DNA of 13,483 bases, from the NCBI GenBank assembly GCA_016206995.1, contig JACQQN010000148.1, forward strand, positions 1 through 13,483, written 5' to 3'. Origin of the DNA: Candidatus Omnitrophota bacterium. Lineage in GTDB: Bacteria; Omnitrophota; Omnitrophia; Omnitrophales; Abzuiibacteriaceae. A program made the position numbers and the translations under genes. The notes under the pieces were generated by a model. That model had not been told where the DNA came from. It searched no databases and saw nothing but the letters and a program-made list of their open reading frames with translations. Of this stretch, positions 1 to 7,991 are shown piece by piece (position 1 is the stretch's first letter; each line of letters begins with the position of its first letter).

Positions 1-1
1 A

Positions 2-481
2 GGAAAAGGAGTACCAAGGGATTACCTTTCCAGTCATTATTTCTTAATTCATATTTTATCTGCGTTTGTTGCTTATGCAAGTTTTGGGCTTTCATTCATT
101 GCTTCTGTTTTATATCTGAGTCAATCACATGCTCTGAAATCAAAGCAAGTCGGCAATTTTTATCACCGGCTCCCGCCTTTGAAAGACCTTGAGCGCTTTA
201 TCTTTTATTCGGTGGTTTGGGGAGTCTTTTTGTTGGGGGTTGGGATTGTAAGTGGTGCTTTTTGGTCAAATAATGTCTTTCATACTTTTGTGGTGCGTGA
301 GCCAAAATCTTTAGCAAGCATCATCACTTGGTTTGCGTATGGATTCATCCTTCTTTTGAGGGCGCGTTCACTCATTGGCGAACGAAAGAGCGTGGTATTC
401 GTATTGTTGGCTTTTGGCCTGGTTTTATTCACGTTTTTAGGCACCAGTTTTTTTGGAACAAAACTTCACGTAGGGATTTAA
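2..481 (+). CDS. HemX/CcsA-type cytochrome c assembly family membrane protein (3' end only)
   Basis: The reading frame is open from the left edge of the window, so the start lies outside and only the last 159 residues are visible. These contain about four hydrophobic stretches. A conserved tail block reads GAFWSNN, then EPKSLASIITWFAYG, then LLLRAR. It matches the last part of the CcsA/CcmC/HemX family (cytochrome c assembly protein), whose members handle haem in the membrane. In true CcsA proteins a tryptophan-rich WGxxWSWD motif lies just before the DPKE-type segment. Here that stretch is NNVFHTFVVREPK and lacks those tryptophans, as in HemX of the Bacillus hemAXCDB operon. The gene ends 1 nt before hemA, which supports the HemX reading. 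HemX in Bacillus is a negative effector of glutamyl-tRNA reductase level; that role here is inference. A degenerate CcsA from a ResBC system is the alternative. Confidence 0.8.
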   Translation, partial: GKGVPRDYLSSHYFLIHILSAFVAYASFGLSFIASVLYLSQSHALKSKQVGNFYHRLPPLKDLERFIFYSVVWGVFLLGVGIVSGAFWSNNVFHTFVVREPKSLASIITWFAYGFILLLRARSLIGERKSVVFVLLAFGLVLFTFLGTSFFGTKLHVGI

Positions 482-482
482 G

Positions 483-1823
483 ATGATCAAAGAATTTATT
501 TGTGTTGGCCTCAGTTACAAAACTTGCCCGGTAGAAATCCGTGAGCAAGTTGCGTTTTCCCAATCGAAACTTCCCCAAGCACTTGAAGAAATGCGGCAGC
601 TTGAAGGAATACGCGAATGTTTCATTTTGTCTACCTGCAACCGGGTTGAACTTTACGGACGTGGAGAGGACGGAATTGAGAACTCAATCGGAAAATTTCT
701 GGCGGGATTTCATGGCCTCGAAGAAAAAGAGATTGGATGTCATCGTTATGTGCTTCGGGGACCTGAAGTGTTTCGGCATTTGTTTCGTGTTGCAAGCGGT
801 CTTGAATCCATGGTGGTCGGCGAAAATGAAATTTACGGTCAGTTGAAACAAGCGTTCCGAATTGCTTGGGAAAAAGGGACGGTCGATTCCATTTTGTATC
901 AGCTGGTTGAGCGAGCACTTCGCGTTGGAAAACATACACGTACGGAAACAAAAATCGGTCAAGGGGCTGTGAGCGTTTCTTCAGTTGCCGTTGAGCTTGC
1001 CGAGAAAATCTTTGGGAAATTAAGCGGCGAACAAGTGCTTGTTTTGGGAACCGGGGGAATGAGCGAAAAGACGCTCGAGCATCTCGTGAAAGAAGGTGCC
1101 GGAAAAATTGTTGTGACGAGCCGAAATTATGAACGGACGCTTGAACTTTCGCAAAAGTTTGGTGCTGAACCGATTCACTTCGACAATTGGCTCCGCGCAC
1201 TCAAAACAAGTGATATCGTGATTTCGTCTACTTCTGCGCCTCATCCCATCATTCGTTCCGAGGACGTTAAAATGGTCATGCAAGAAAGAAAGCATCAACC
1301 GCTTTTTTTAATTGATATTGCGGTTCCACGGGATATCGAGACCAGCGTTCAATCCATTGATGACGTTTATCTTTACGATATTGACGATCTCCAGTCTGTG
1401 ATTCAATCCAACGTTCGCGAACGCAAAAAAGAAATCGAAAAATGCAACCGGCTGATCGAACACGAAATCGCACAATTTACCGCATGGCTTGAGCAGCTTG
1501 AGTTAAAGCCCGTGCTTCAATGGCTTGTAAGGCATTTTGATGAAGCAATCGAAGACGAAATTAAAAAAAGCCACTCTCATTTTCAAGGAAGAGAAAATCA
1601 ACTGCGCGACCTTATCGTACGGGTCCGTAAGAAGTTTTTCCATAAACCTCTTCAGAATTTAAAACACGCTTCTCTCGAAGGTTCTCTCCCCAGGTATTTG
1701 CAGCTCATTCGGGAACTTTTTTCAGAAGATGTTTCCAAAAAGCGCGCGGAACATCCCCTCACCCTTCCCTCTCCCCAACAGGGAGAGGGTTGGGGTGAGG
1801 GGGAAGAAAAGCAAGTCTCATGA
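483..1823 (+). CDS. hemA: glutamyl-tRNA reductase
   Basis: This enzyme reduces the glutamyl group of Glu-tRNA(Glu) to glutamate-1-semialdehyde with NADPH, the first committed step of C5 tetrapyrrole synthesis. The catalytic domain is residues 1-155. It carries GLSYKTCPVEIRE, the active-site cysteine C52 in STCNRVELY, and GLESMVVGENEIYGQ. The NADPH domain follows with VLGTGGMSEKTLEHL (near 187) and LIDIAVPRDIE, then a helical dimerisation domain. The ATG at 483 follows the upstream stop by 1 nt and has AGGG at 472-475. At 446 residues the length is normal, but the last 23 or so residues (from HPLTLPSPQQGEG) are translated from a palindromic repeat and look like an acquired tail. The natural end was probably near residue 422. 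The stop overlaps the hemC start (ATGA), suggesting coupled translation. HemA level is a usual control point of the pathway; no regulatory site was recognised here. Confidence 0.97.
   Translation: MIKEFICVGLSYKTCPVEIREQVAFSQSKLPQALEEMRQLEGIRECFILSTCNRVELYGRGEDGIENSIGKFLAGFHGLEEKEIGCHRYVLRGPEVFRHLFRVASGLESMVVGENEIYGQLKQAFRIAWEKGTVDSILYQLVERALRVGKHTRTETKIGQGAVSVSSVAVELAEKIFGKLSGEQVLVLGTGGMSEKTLEHLVKEGAGKIVVTSRNYERTLELSQKFGAEPIHFDNWLRALKTSDIVISSTSAPHPIIRSEDVKMVMQERKHQPLFLIDIAVPRDIETSVQSIDDVYLYDIDDLQSVIQSNVRERKKEIEKCNRLIEHEIAQFTAWLEQLELKPVLQWLVRHFDEAIEDEIKKSHSHFQGRENQLRDLIVRVRKKFFHKPLQNLKHASLEGSLPRYLQLIRELFSEDVSKKRAEHPLTLPSPQQGEGWGEGEEKQVS
1755..1802. repeat. G/C-rich imperfect palindrome (REP-like) in the hemA 3' end
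   Basis: The left arm is CCCCTCACCC, TT, CCCTCTCCC (1755-1775). The right arm is GGGAGAGGG, TTG, GGGTGAGGGG (1781-1802). They are complementary except for the TT/TTG bulge and enclose a 5-nt loop, CAACA, at 1776-1780. The stem is 19 paired bases, nearly all G/C-rich, much unlike the surrounding sequence. In hemA's frame it encodes PLTLPSPQQGEGWGEG. Tails of this type appear in many unrelated bacterial proteins because palindromes of this sort are scattered through genomes. It ends 17 nt before the hemC ATG, so the RNA hairpin could affect hemC translation or mRNA stability. There is no T tract, so it is not a classic intrinsic terminator. Confidence 0.85.
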
Positions 1824-2755
1824 AGTCTCATCTCCGAATCGGAAGCCGGGGAAGCACACTTGCGATGTATCAAGCCGTGTTGGTTCAATCAAGGTTAAAA
1901 GAACTTTATCCCATGATCACTTCGGAAATTATTAAGATCAAAACAAAGGGCGATATGATCCGCCGCGGCGGGCTTTCTTCGATTGGGCGCGGCATTTTCA
2001 CTCGGGAAATCGAAGACGCACTTTTACGTGACGAAGTTGATCTTGCGGTCCATAGCGCGAAAGATCTCGAAACGGAACTTTCCAAAGGCCTTGCAATCGG
2101 AGCAATTTTGGAACGAGAGGATGCGCGCGATTGTTTGGTTGCGAAGAAAAAGCAAAAATTAAAAGAACTTAAACCGGGTTCCAAAATTGGAACAAGTTCT
2201 TTGCGTCGGAAAGCGCAGCTCAAGCGCATGAGGCCGGATCTTGAAATCGTAGATCTTCGTGGCAATGTGGATACGCGACTTGCAAAAGTAGAATCAGGTC
2301 ATTGCAGCGGAATCATTCTCGCTGTTGCCGGAATCAACCGTTTGGGACGCGCTTCCGTTGTGAGTGAAATTTTTGACCCACTTCAATTTTTGCCGCAAGC
2401 GGCTCAAGGTTCCATTGCCGTCGAAATTCGGGAGAGTGACCAAGAAATCAAAGGAGTGGTCAAAGCCATGAACCACTTGCCCAGTGCTCGGTGCACCGAA
2501 GCGGAAAGAAGTTTTTTGCGGACACTTCATGGTGGTTGTCAGGTTCCGATTGGAATTGCGAGTTGGGAAGAAGCAGGCACCATTTTTCTAAAAGGTGGTG
2601 TCTTTTCAATGGACGGCGCTAAAGCGCTCATCCAACAGACGTCTGGCAGTTTGGAAAAGGCAAATGAGTTGGGTTGTTCACTTGCCAAAGAAATTCTAGC
2701 GGCGGGCGGGCATGAAATTTTAGACGATATTCGTAGAGCACTCGATGCAAAGTAG
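1820..2755 (+). CDS. hemC: porphobilinogen deaminase (hydroxymethylbilane synthase)
   Basis: The enzyme polymerises four porphobilinogen molecules into hydroxymethylbilane in the cytoplasm, using a covalent dipyrromethane cofactor. The protein opens with LRIGSRGSTLAMYQA. It has the HSAKDLE segment with the catalytic aspartate D82, the arginine-rich GTSSLRRKAQLKRMRPD block (near 124-140), DLRGNVDTRLAK, LPQAAQGSIAVE, and the cofactor cysteine C240 in LHGGCQVPIG. At 311 residues it has the usual length. The ATG overlaps the hemA stop as ATGA, and the nearest purine-rich stretch (1797-1811) partly belongs to the right arm of the palindrome. Coupled translation from hemA is therefore likely. The 3' end overlaps the next gene by 11 nt. 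All key residues are present, so an active enzyme is expected. Confidence 0.97.
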   Translation: MKSHLRIGSRGSTLAMYQAVLVQSRLKELYPMITSEIIKIKTKGDMIRRGGLSSIGRGIFTREIEDALLRDEVDLAVHSAKDLETELSKGLAIGAILEREDARDCLVAKKKQKLKELKPGSKIGTSSLRRKAQLKRMRPDLEIVDLRGNVDTRLAKVESGHCSGIILAVAGINRLGRASVVSEIFDPLQFLPQAAQGSIAVEIRESDQEIKGVVKAMNHLPSARCTEAERSFLRTLHGGCQVPIGIASWEEAGTIFLKGGVFSMDGAKALIQQTSGSLEKANELGCSLAKEILAAGGHEILDDIRRALDAK

Positions 2756-4271
2756 AAAAGTTGGAAAAGTTTATTTGGTCGGCGCAGGTCCCGGAGATGC
2801 TGGCTTGATTACGGTGCGTGGTAAAAACTTGCTTGAAACTGCCGATTGTGTTGTGTACGACCATTTGATTCATCCTGCGCTTCTTCAGCTCGCGACACGC
2901 GCAAAGAAAAAAATTTATGCTGGAAAGCGTGGGCTCAGCAATCATCAAATCAAACAATCGACCATTGAACAACTTTTGACTCGGCTTGCGCGGCAAGGGA
3001 AAACCGTTGTCCGCTTGAAAGGTGGAGACCCATTTATTTTTGGGCGAGGCGGGGAAGAAGCGCTTGCGCTTAAGAAAAATCGAATTCCTTTTGAAATTGT
3101 TCCCGGTGTCACGGCTGGTTTTGCAGCGCCTGCTTACGCAGGAATTCCAGTGACTCAGCGCGGTGTTGCATCTGACGTGACATTTGTGACAGCTCATGAT
3201 GATCCATCAAAACCAGATCCTTCTGTCGATTGGAGAGCGCTTGCCCGCCTCAAAGGAACACTTGTGATTTATATGGGGCTTCACACACTTGAGAAAGTAA
3301 GCCAATTTCTCATTCGCTATGGTAAGTCACCTCGGACACCTGCTGCTGTGATTGAACAAGGAACAACCGGCAGGCAGCAGCTTGTGCTTGCAACGCTTGA
3401 GACGGTTGCGTGCGAAGTGAAGCGCGCTTTGGTGAAACCACCTGCGGTGGTAGTTGTTGGAGACGTGGTCCCGCTTCACCGCTCGCTTGCGTGGTTCGAA
3501 GAAAAGGCTCTTTTTGGAAAAAAAGTGATGGTAACACGCGCTTCAAGCCAAGCAAGTACTCTCCGCGAAAAACTCGAAGATTTAGGCGCTTCCGTGATTG
3601 AATTTCCGACGATCGAGGTTCATCCGGTCAAAGATTGGACTCGGTTTGACCGAGCAATTCGTGACGTATCTCGATATGATTTTCTTGTTTTGACAAGCGA
3701 AAATGGAGTGCTTTCTTTTGTCAGGCGCTTGTGCGCGCTCAAGCGAGACGTTCGGGATTTGAAAAATGTACGAATTATTGCGATTGGGTCGGGGACTGAG
3801 AAACGGTTGAGTGAATTTGGCTTGCGCGCTGATTTCATCCCGCCAGTTTTTTCAAGCGAAGGGTTAATCCGATCGCTTCAGGCAAAACATTGGATTAAGG
3901 GCAAACAATTTTTACTCCTCCGCACCAATATTGCGCCGGAATATTTAAAGAAATGCCTTCAAACAAATGGCGGCCAAGTCACCGAAATTTCGGTGTACGA
4001 AACCAAAAAACCAAAGTATGATCAAACGTTTCTTAGAAAAGTTCGAGGAGAAAAGCTGGATTTTATTACTTTTACAAGTGCTTCAACGGCTCAAAATTTT
4101 TTCAAGCTGTTCTCGAAAAATTGGCGAGAGTGGAATGCTCATCTTGTATCCATCGGACCTGTGACATCGCAAACGATTCGCGCTTGTGGCGGACGGGTTT
4201 GGCGGGAAGCAAAACCTCATACGATTGATGGTTTGATTCACGCACTTCTTCAAGGTACAAAAAGAAAATGA
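2745..4271 (+). CDS. cobA-hemD: uroporphyrinogen-III C-methyltransferase / uroporphyrinogen-III synthase fusion
   Basis: This is a two-enzyme protein. Residues 8-245 are an SAM-dependent uroporphyrinogen-III methyltransferase that forms precorrin-2. They show VYLVGAGPGDAGLITVRG, RLKGGDPFIFGRGGEE (90-105), VPGVTAGFAAPAYAGIPVTQ and KPPAVVVVGDVV. From residue 257 comes a HemD domain, uroporphyrinogen-III synthase, which cyclises hydroxymethylbilane with inversion of ring D. It starts LFGKKVMVTRAS and contains DFLVLTSENGV and FITFTSASTAQNF. HemD is poorly conserved, so its call rests on these blocks and the operon position. The 508-residue length fits CobA-HemD fusions known from Clostridia, Geobacter-type bacteria and others. 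It starts 11 nt inside hemC and overlaps hemB as ATGA. The fusion places the synthase next to the branch to sirohaem, cobalamin or sirohaem-dependent haem synthesis. No separate hemD or precorrin-2 dehydrogenase is seen. Confidence 0.95.
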   Translation: MQSRKVGKVYLVGAGPGDAGLITVRGKNLLETADCVVYDHLIHPALLQLATRAKKKIYAGKRGLSNHQIKQSTIEQLLTRLARQGKTVVRLKGGDPFIFGRGGEEALALKKNRIPFEIVPGVTAGFAAPAYAGIPVTQRGVASDVTFVTAHDDPSKPDPSVDWRALARLKGTLVIYMGLHTLEKVSQFLIRYGKSPRTPAAVIEQGTTGRQQLVLATLETVACEVKRALVKPPAVVVVGDVVPLHRSLAWFEEKALFGKKVMVTRASSQASTLREKLEDLGASVIEFPTIEVHPVKDWTRFDRAIRDVSRYDFLVLTSENGVLSFVRRLCALKRDVRDLKNVRIIAIGSGTEKRLSEFGLRADFIPPVFSSEGLIRSLQAKHWIKGKQFLLLRTNIAPEYLKKCLQTNGGQVTEISVYETKKPKYDQTFLRKVRGEKLDFITFTSASTAQNFFKLFSKNWREWNAHLVSIGPVTSQTIRACGGRVWREAKPHTIDGLIHALLQGTKRK

Positions 4272-5248
4272 AATATCCAAATTACCGCGCGCGGCGCATG
4301 CGGCGGACAGAAAACTTAAGGCGGCTTGTTCAGGAAACTCGTCTTTCGGTTGACCAACTCATCATGCCTTATTTTGTGCAAGAAGGCATTCGAGGAAAGG
4401 AAGAGATTCAATCCATGCCCGGCCAATTTCGTTTCTCATTGGACGCACTTCTGAAAGAATTAGAATCACTCAAAAAACTTCAAGTGAAGCATCTTTTGCT
4501 TTTTGGGATTCCAAAGGAAAAGGACGCGAAAGCAAGCAGCGCCTACCACTCGCGCGGTGTGGTTCAAAACGCAATTCGCCGAATCAAAAAAGAGTTTCCT
4601 CGTCTCACGGTCATTTCAGACGTTTGTTTGTGTGAATATATGAACCACGGTCATTGCGGCGTGGTTCGAAAAGAAACCGTTGATAATGATGCGACACTTC
4701 CTTTGCTCGCCGAAACTGCACTTTCTCATGCTGACGCCGGCGCGGATATTGTTGCGCCAAGCGACATGATGGATGGTCGCATTGGCGCGATCCGCCGTAC
4801 GCTTGACCAAAAAGGCTTCACGGAAATTCCAATCATGAGTTATGCCGCGAAATACGCATCTGCTTTTTACGGGCCATTTCGAGAGGCCGCTCACTCCAGA
4901 CCAAGTTTTGGCAACCGAAAAAGTTATCAAATGGACCCTGCAAACCGCGAAGAAGCGCTTCGCGAAATTCAGATGGATCTGGAAGAAGGGGCCGATATGG
5001 TTATGGTAAAACCAGCCCTTCCTTATCTTGACGTGATTCGTGAAATTAAATCACAATTCCGTGTTCCGGTGGCCGCTTATCAGGTCAGTGGCGAGTATGC
5101 CATGATCAAAGCAGCCAGCAAAACCGACTATTTAAACGAACGAAATATTGTTTTAGAAAGTCTTCTTGCGATCGTACGCTCCGGCGCAAATGCCATTTTG
5201 ACCTATTATGCAAAAGACGCTGCCCGCTGGCTTCGGGAAGAATTTTAA
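4268..5248 (+). CDS. hemB: delta-aminolevulinic acid dehydratase (porphobilinogen synthase)
   Basis: The enzyme condenses two 5-aminolevulinate molecules to porphobilinogen. The Zn-binding cysteines C120, C122 and C130 are all present in DVCLCEYMNHGHCGVV, so this is the zinc-type enzyme rather than the Mg-only aspartate-rich type. The two Schiff-base lysines are K195 in SYAAKYASAFYGPFRE and K248 in MVMVKPALPYLD. The N-terminal arm (RARRMRRTENLRRLVQET) and the substrate-site segment YQVSGEYAMIK are also typical. At 326 residues it matches the family length. The ATG overlaps the upstream stop (ATGA) with AAGG at 4253-4256. It is the last gene of the compact hem block. The following 115 nt hold no clear terminator but do contain a promoter candidate. 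Confidence 0.97.
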   Translation: MKYPNYRARRMRRTENLRRLVQETRLSVDQLIMPYFVQEGIRGKEEIQSMPGQFRFSLDALLKELESLKKLQVKHLLLFGIPKEKDAKASSAYHSRGVVQNAIRRIKKEFPRLTVISDVCLCEYMNHGHCGVVRKETVDNDATLPLLAETALSHADAGADIVAPSDMMDGRIGAIRRTLDQKGFTEIPIMSYAAKYASAFYGPFREAAHSRPSFGNRKSYQMDPANREEALREIQMDLEEGADMVMVKPALPYLDVIREIKSQFRVPVAAYQVSGEYAMIKAASKTDYLNERNIVLESLLAIVRSGANAILTYYAKDAARWLREEF

Positions 5249-5274
5249 GCTCCCAATCTTTTTACTGTCTTGAT

Positions 5275-5304
5275 TTGACAAAAAAAGGAGTCATCAGGTA
5301 TTCT
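5275..5304 (+). promoter_or_regulatory. candidate sigma-70 promoter for the signalling gene cluster
   Basis: A perfect -35 hexamer TTGACA (5275-5280) is followed after 18 nt by TATTCT (5299-5304), which matches 4 of 6 positions of the -10 consensus. It lies in the only sizeable gap between hemB and the first kinase gene and would give a leader of about 50 nt. This supports the cluster being a transcription unit separate from the hem genes. No repressor site was recognised around it. Confidence 0.5.
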
Positions 5305-5363
5305 TTCTTTGTCGATATTTAGTTGATAAAGCTCGCAAGTTTCACTCTCAACAAGGAGCTGTT

Positions 5364-6362
5364 GTGCAGGAAGCACATCAAAGCAACCAGGCGGAAAAAA
5401 AAGAATCCTTTGATAAAAATAGGCACTTCCATTATTCCATCCTTGTTTTTGCAGGGGGCATCATCCTGACTTTTCTTCTTTGGGATGCCTACCTTAATAA
5501 TAATAGCCAAATTGAAAAATCAGTCGCCAGCCCGCTCATCTTAGCCATGGGTTCTCTTTTCTCCATCGCGGCGGGGTTGTTTGTTTGGTCGCTTGAGAGC
5601 AGGCAAGGTTTTATGGAGCGAGAAGTTCATAAACGGACGGTCGAATTGGAAAATAAAAACCAGGAGCTCCAGGAAAAAAATAAAGAAATTGAGAATTTTA
5701 TTCATATTATTTCCCACGACCTCAAGGCTCCGCTTGTTTCGATTCAAGGATTTGCAAGTATTCTGAAGAATGAATTAGGTGCGGCGCTTCAAGGAGCCAA
5801 TCTTGATTATTTCAACCGCATTGTGACCAACGCCAAAAACATGACCGTGCTTTTACAGGACCTTCTCGAATTTTCGAGAGTTGGCCGCATTGAAGATGAG
5901 AAAGAAAAAGTAGATATGAATAGTCTCTTTCAGGAAATTGTGGGTGAGCTTCGTCCTGAAATTGAGAAAAAGAAAATTCAAGTTAAAAATGCAGGCAGGT
6001 TCCCAGCGCTTTTGGGCACCAAAAAGCGGCTTCACCAAGTGTTTATGAATTTGGTTGGAAATTCTGTTAAATATATTGGTGATCCAAACTCGCCGACGAT
6101 CACTTTAGGGTGCCGCGAAAATGGGAGTTTCTACGAATTTCAAGTGCGGGACAATGGCGTTGGGATCCCTCAAGAAGCGCAAAGCAAAGTTTTTCAGATT
6201 TTTCAAAGATTTCATCCCGGCATGGGAATTGAAGGAACAGGGGTTGGCCTCAGCATTGTGAAAAAAATTGTAGAAACAAATGGTGGCTCGGTTCGGTTTG
6301 AATCAGCACCAGGAGTTGGCACGACTTTTTTTGTAACGTGGCCGAAAGGCAGAAATGGATAA
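5364..6362 (+). CDS. membrane-anchored sensor histidine kinase
   Basis: The predicted GTG start at 5364 has a good AAGGAG (5353-5358) 5 nt upstream. Two hydrophobic segments (about residues 24-43 and 56-76) form a membrane hairpin with only a short external loop, so the protein has little room for a periplasmic sensor domain. A charged coiled coil (about 82-112) leads to the HisKA domain with the phosphorylated histidine H118 in HIISHDLKAP, a form common in phytochrome-like kinases. The ATPase domain has the N box HQVFMNLVGNSVKYI (224-238), G1 DNGVGI (263-268) and G2 GTGVGL (291-296). All catalytic elements are intact. The gene overlaps the following response regulator by 8 nt, and that regulator is the likely partner. 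The signal sensed is unknown. Confidence 0.92.
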   Translation: MQEAHQSNQAEKKESFDKNRHFHYSILVFAGGIILTFLLWDAYLNNNSQIEKSVASPLILAMGSLFSIAAGLFVWSLESRQGFMEREVHKRTVELENKNQELQEKNKEIENFIHIISHDLKAPLVSIQGFASILKNELGAALQGANLDYFNRIVTNAKNMTVLLQDLLEFSRVGRIEDEKEKVDMNSLFQEIVGELRPEIEKKKIQVKNAGRFPALLGTKKRLHQVFMNLVGNSVKYIGDPNSPTITLGCRENGSFYEFQVRDNGVGIPQEAQSKVFQIFQRFHPGMGIEGTGVGLSIVKKIVETNGGSVRFESAPGVGTTFFVTWPKGRNG

Positions 6363-6771
6363 GATTTTCTTGATCGAAGACAATCCTGATCATGCATTAC
6401 TTATTACAAAGGGTCTTGCAAGCGATGGCGCCGAGGTCATTTATTATCCAGATGGGCAATCTGCCCTTGGATTTTTGGAGAAGGAAAAACAACCTGAAAA
6501 TCTTCCGGTTTTGGTCATGCTTGATTTGAAATTGCCGGGGATGGACGGCTTTGAAATTTTACAACGAATTCGCAGTAATTCACGGTGCAAACGAATTCCA
6601 GTTGTCATGCTGACAACCTCTAAGTACAAACAGGAAATCAATCGGGCGTATGAATTGGGCGCAAGCGGCTTTGTCACAAAGTCAGAAGATTTTTCCGAAC
6701 TTCTTGGGAAGCTTGCAAGAGTTAAAGATTATTGGCTTAAAACTGTCGAAAAACCGGATGCAGGTGGTTAA
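6355..6771 (+). CDS. single-domain response regulator, Rcp1-like receiver
   Basis: This is a stand-alone receiver of 138 residues with no output domain. It shows the acidic pair E9/D10 in FLIEDNPDHALL, the phosphoacceptor D57 in MLDLKLPGMDG, the switch residues T87/T88 in MLTTSK, and the conserved lysine K109 in FVTKSED. The EDNPDH start and the DLKLPGMDG centre are typical of the Rcp1 family, whose members are partners of kinases with an HDLKAP-type histidine box. The gene upstream encodes such a kinase, and the two overlap by 8 nt. As a single receiver it probably passes phosphate on or acts by protein contact. It shares a 1-nt TAATG junction with the hybrid kinase downstream. Confidence 0.92.
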   Translation: MDKIFLIEDNPDHALLITKGLASDGAEVIYYPDGQSALGFLEKEKQPENLPVLVMLDLKLPGMDGFEILQRIRSNSRCKRIPVVMLTTSKYKQEINRAYELGASGFVTKSEDFSELLGKLARVKDYWLKTVEKPDAGG

Positions 6772-7991
6772 TGGTATTAGCAGGGTTCCAAATTCTTTTA
6801 GTAGAAGATAATCCCGATCACGCTCAGCTGATTAAGCTCGCAGTCCAAAAAACAAAGCAACGCGCCTATCAAGTGACTCTTGCCTCAACCGCCGAAGAGG
6901 CTTTGAAAATTTTGGACGAAGAAAGATTCAATTTAATTGTTTGTGACTATCGGCTTCCTGGCAAGAACGGTTTGGATGTACTCAATTGGCTGAATGAAAA
7001 AGAAATCGATACGCCTTTTGTGATGCTCACTGGCGGCGGAGATGAAAAAGTAGCGGTCAAAGCCATGCAGGAAGGCGCTTACAATTATGTGGTGAAGGAT
7101 GACGTTTATTTGCAAGTTGTTCCGCACGTAATCGATGAAGCGCTCCTTCAATATTTAGCGCGCCAGGAAAAAGCACGGCTTGAGCGTGAAATCCGAGAGA
7201 AAAATGTGGCACTTGAAAAAGCAAACCGGGAACTGAAAAAACTCGATCAATTAAAATCTGACTTTATTGCTTCTGTGAGTCATGAAATCAGAACGCCGCT
7301 CAATGCCGTGAAAGAAAGCATTGCACTCATTCGCGACGGTGTTGCCACGCCGCAAGAAGAGAAAGGAAAGCGGATTCTAGAAATTGGAGCGCGCAACATT
7401 GACCGTTTGACTGGGATGATCAATGACCTCCTTGATTTTTCAAAAATCGAAGCGGGGAAAATGCGGCTTCATCTCGCCTCATGCAATATCCAAACATTAA
7501 TTGATGAAGTAGCGATTGCGTTCGGAGGCGCAGCCCAAGCGAAGAAGGTGAAGCTTATTTTTAATCCCCAAGAAAATTTTCCGAATGTTTACGCCGATGC
7601 CGAACGGGTTATCCAAGTGATCACCAATTTGGTTAACAATGCTCTTAAGTTTACGCCTGAGAATGGACGCATTACCGTGACTTGTGAGAAAATAGATTCC
7701 ATGGTTAAAATCGCTGTGGAGGACACCGGTGCTGGGATTCCAAAAGAAGATCATGCGAGAATTTTTGAGCGGTTTGAACAATCAGATAATTCAAATTTAA
7801 AAAAGGGAACTCGCGGAACCGGTTTGGGCCTTGCAATTTGTCAGGAGCTAATCAAGCTCCATCATGGTAAAATCTGGGTTGAGAGTGAAATAGGAAAAGG
7901 AAGCCGTTTCATTTTTACACTTCCGATGACAGAAGAGATTTACCAAAAAGAAGGCGCTGGGTCTTCCGGTTCGTCTTTAGGAGCATCGTGA
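6771..7991 (+). CDS. soluble hybrid receiver-histidine kinase
   Basis: The 406-residue protein has no membrane segment. An N-terminal receiver (about 6-125) carries E12/D13 in LLVEDNPDHAQL, the phosphoacceptor D59 in VCDYRLPGKNG, T87 in MLTGGG and K109 in VVKDD. A charged coiled coil (about 128-160) leads to HisKA with H171 in SVSHEIRTPLNAV. The ATPase domain follows: N box ITNLVNNALKF with N286 and N290, G1 DTGAGI (318-323) and G2 GTGLGL (349-354). With its receiver in front, it is expected to be controlled by phosphorylation from another kinase, perhaps the membrane kinase upstream, and so to act in the middle of a relay. It starts on the last base of the previous stop. The Ser/Gly-rich last 15 residues look disordered. 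Confidence 0.92.
   Translation: MVLAGFQILLVEDNPDHAQLIKLAVQKTKQRAYQVTLASTAEEALKILDEERFNLIVCDYRLPGKNGLDVLNWLNEKEIDTPFVMLTGGGDEKVAVKAMQEGAYNYVVKDDVYLQVVPHVIDEALLQYLARQEKARLEREIREKNVALEKANRELKKLDQLKSDFIASVSHEIRTPLNAVKESIALIRDGVATPQEEKGKRILEIGARNIDRLTGMINDLLDFSKIEAGKMRLHLASCNIQTLIDEVAIAFGGAAQAKKVKLIFNPQENFPNVYADAERVIQVITNLVNNALKFTPENGRITVTCEKIDSMVKIAVEDTGAGIPKEDHARIFERFEQSDNSNLKKGTRGTGLGLAICQELIKLHHGKIWVESEIGKGSRFIFTLPMTEEIYQKEGAGSSGSSLGAS

Noticed and set aside
631..1200. Long reading frame on the minus strand inside hemA (189 codons)
   Set aside because: It lies wholly within a confidently assigned gene. The protein is rich in Arg, Ser, Phe and Gln with no recognisable motif, as expected for an antisense shadow.
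1652..1888. Minus-strand frame containing SPSPQPSPCWGEG
   Set aside because: This is only the reverse reading of the palindromic repeat. Both strands give Pro/Ser/Gly-rich tails because the element is self-complementary.
2628..3197. Long minus-strand reading frame across the hemC/cobA-hemD junction (189 codons)
   Set aside because: It covers two genes with clear motifs on the + strand. Its product shows no domain and no ribosome site.
5249..5274. Terminator after hemB
   Set aside because: There is a short T run but no stem before it, so the end of the hem transcript is not visible.
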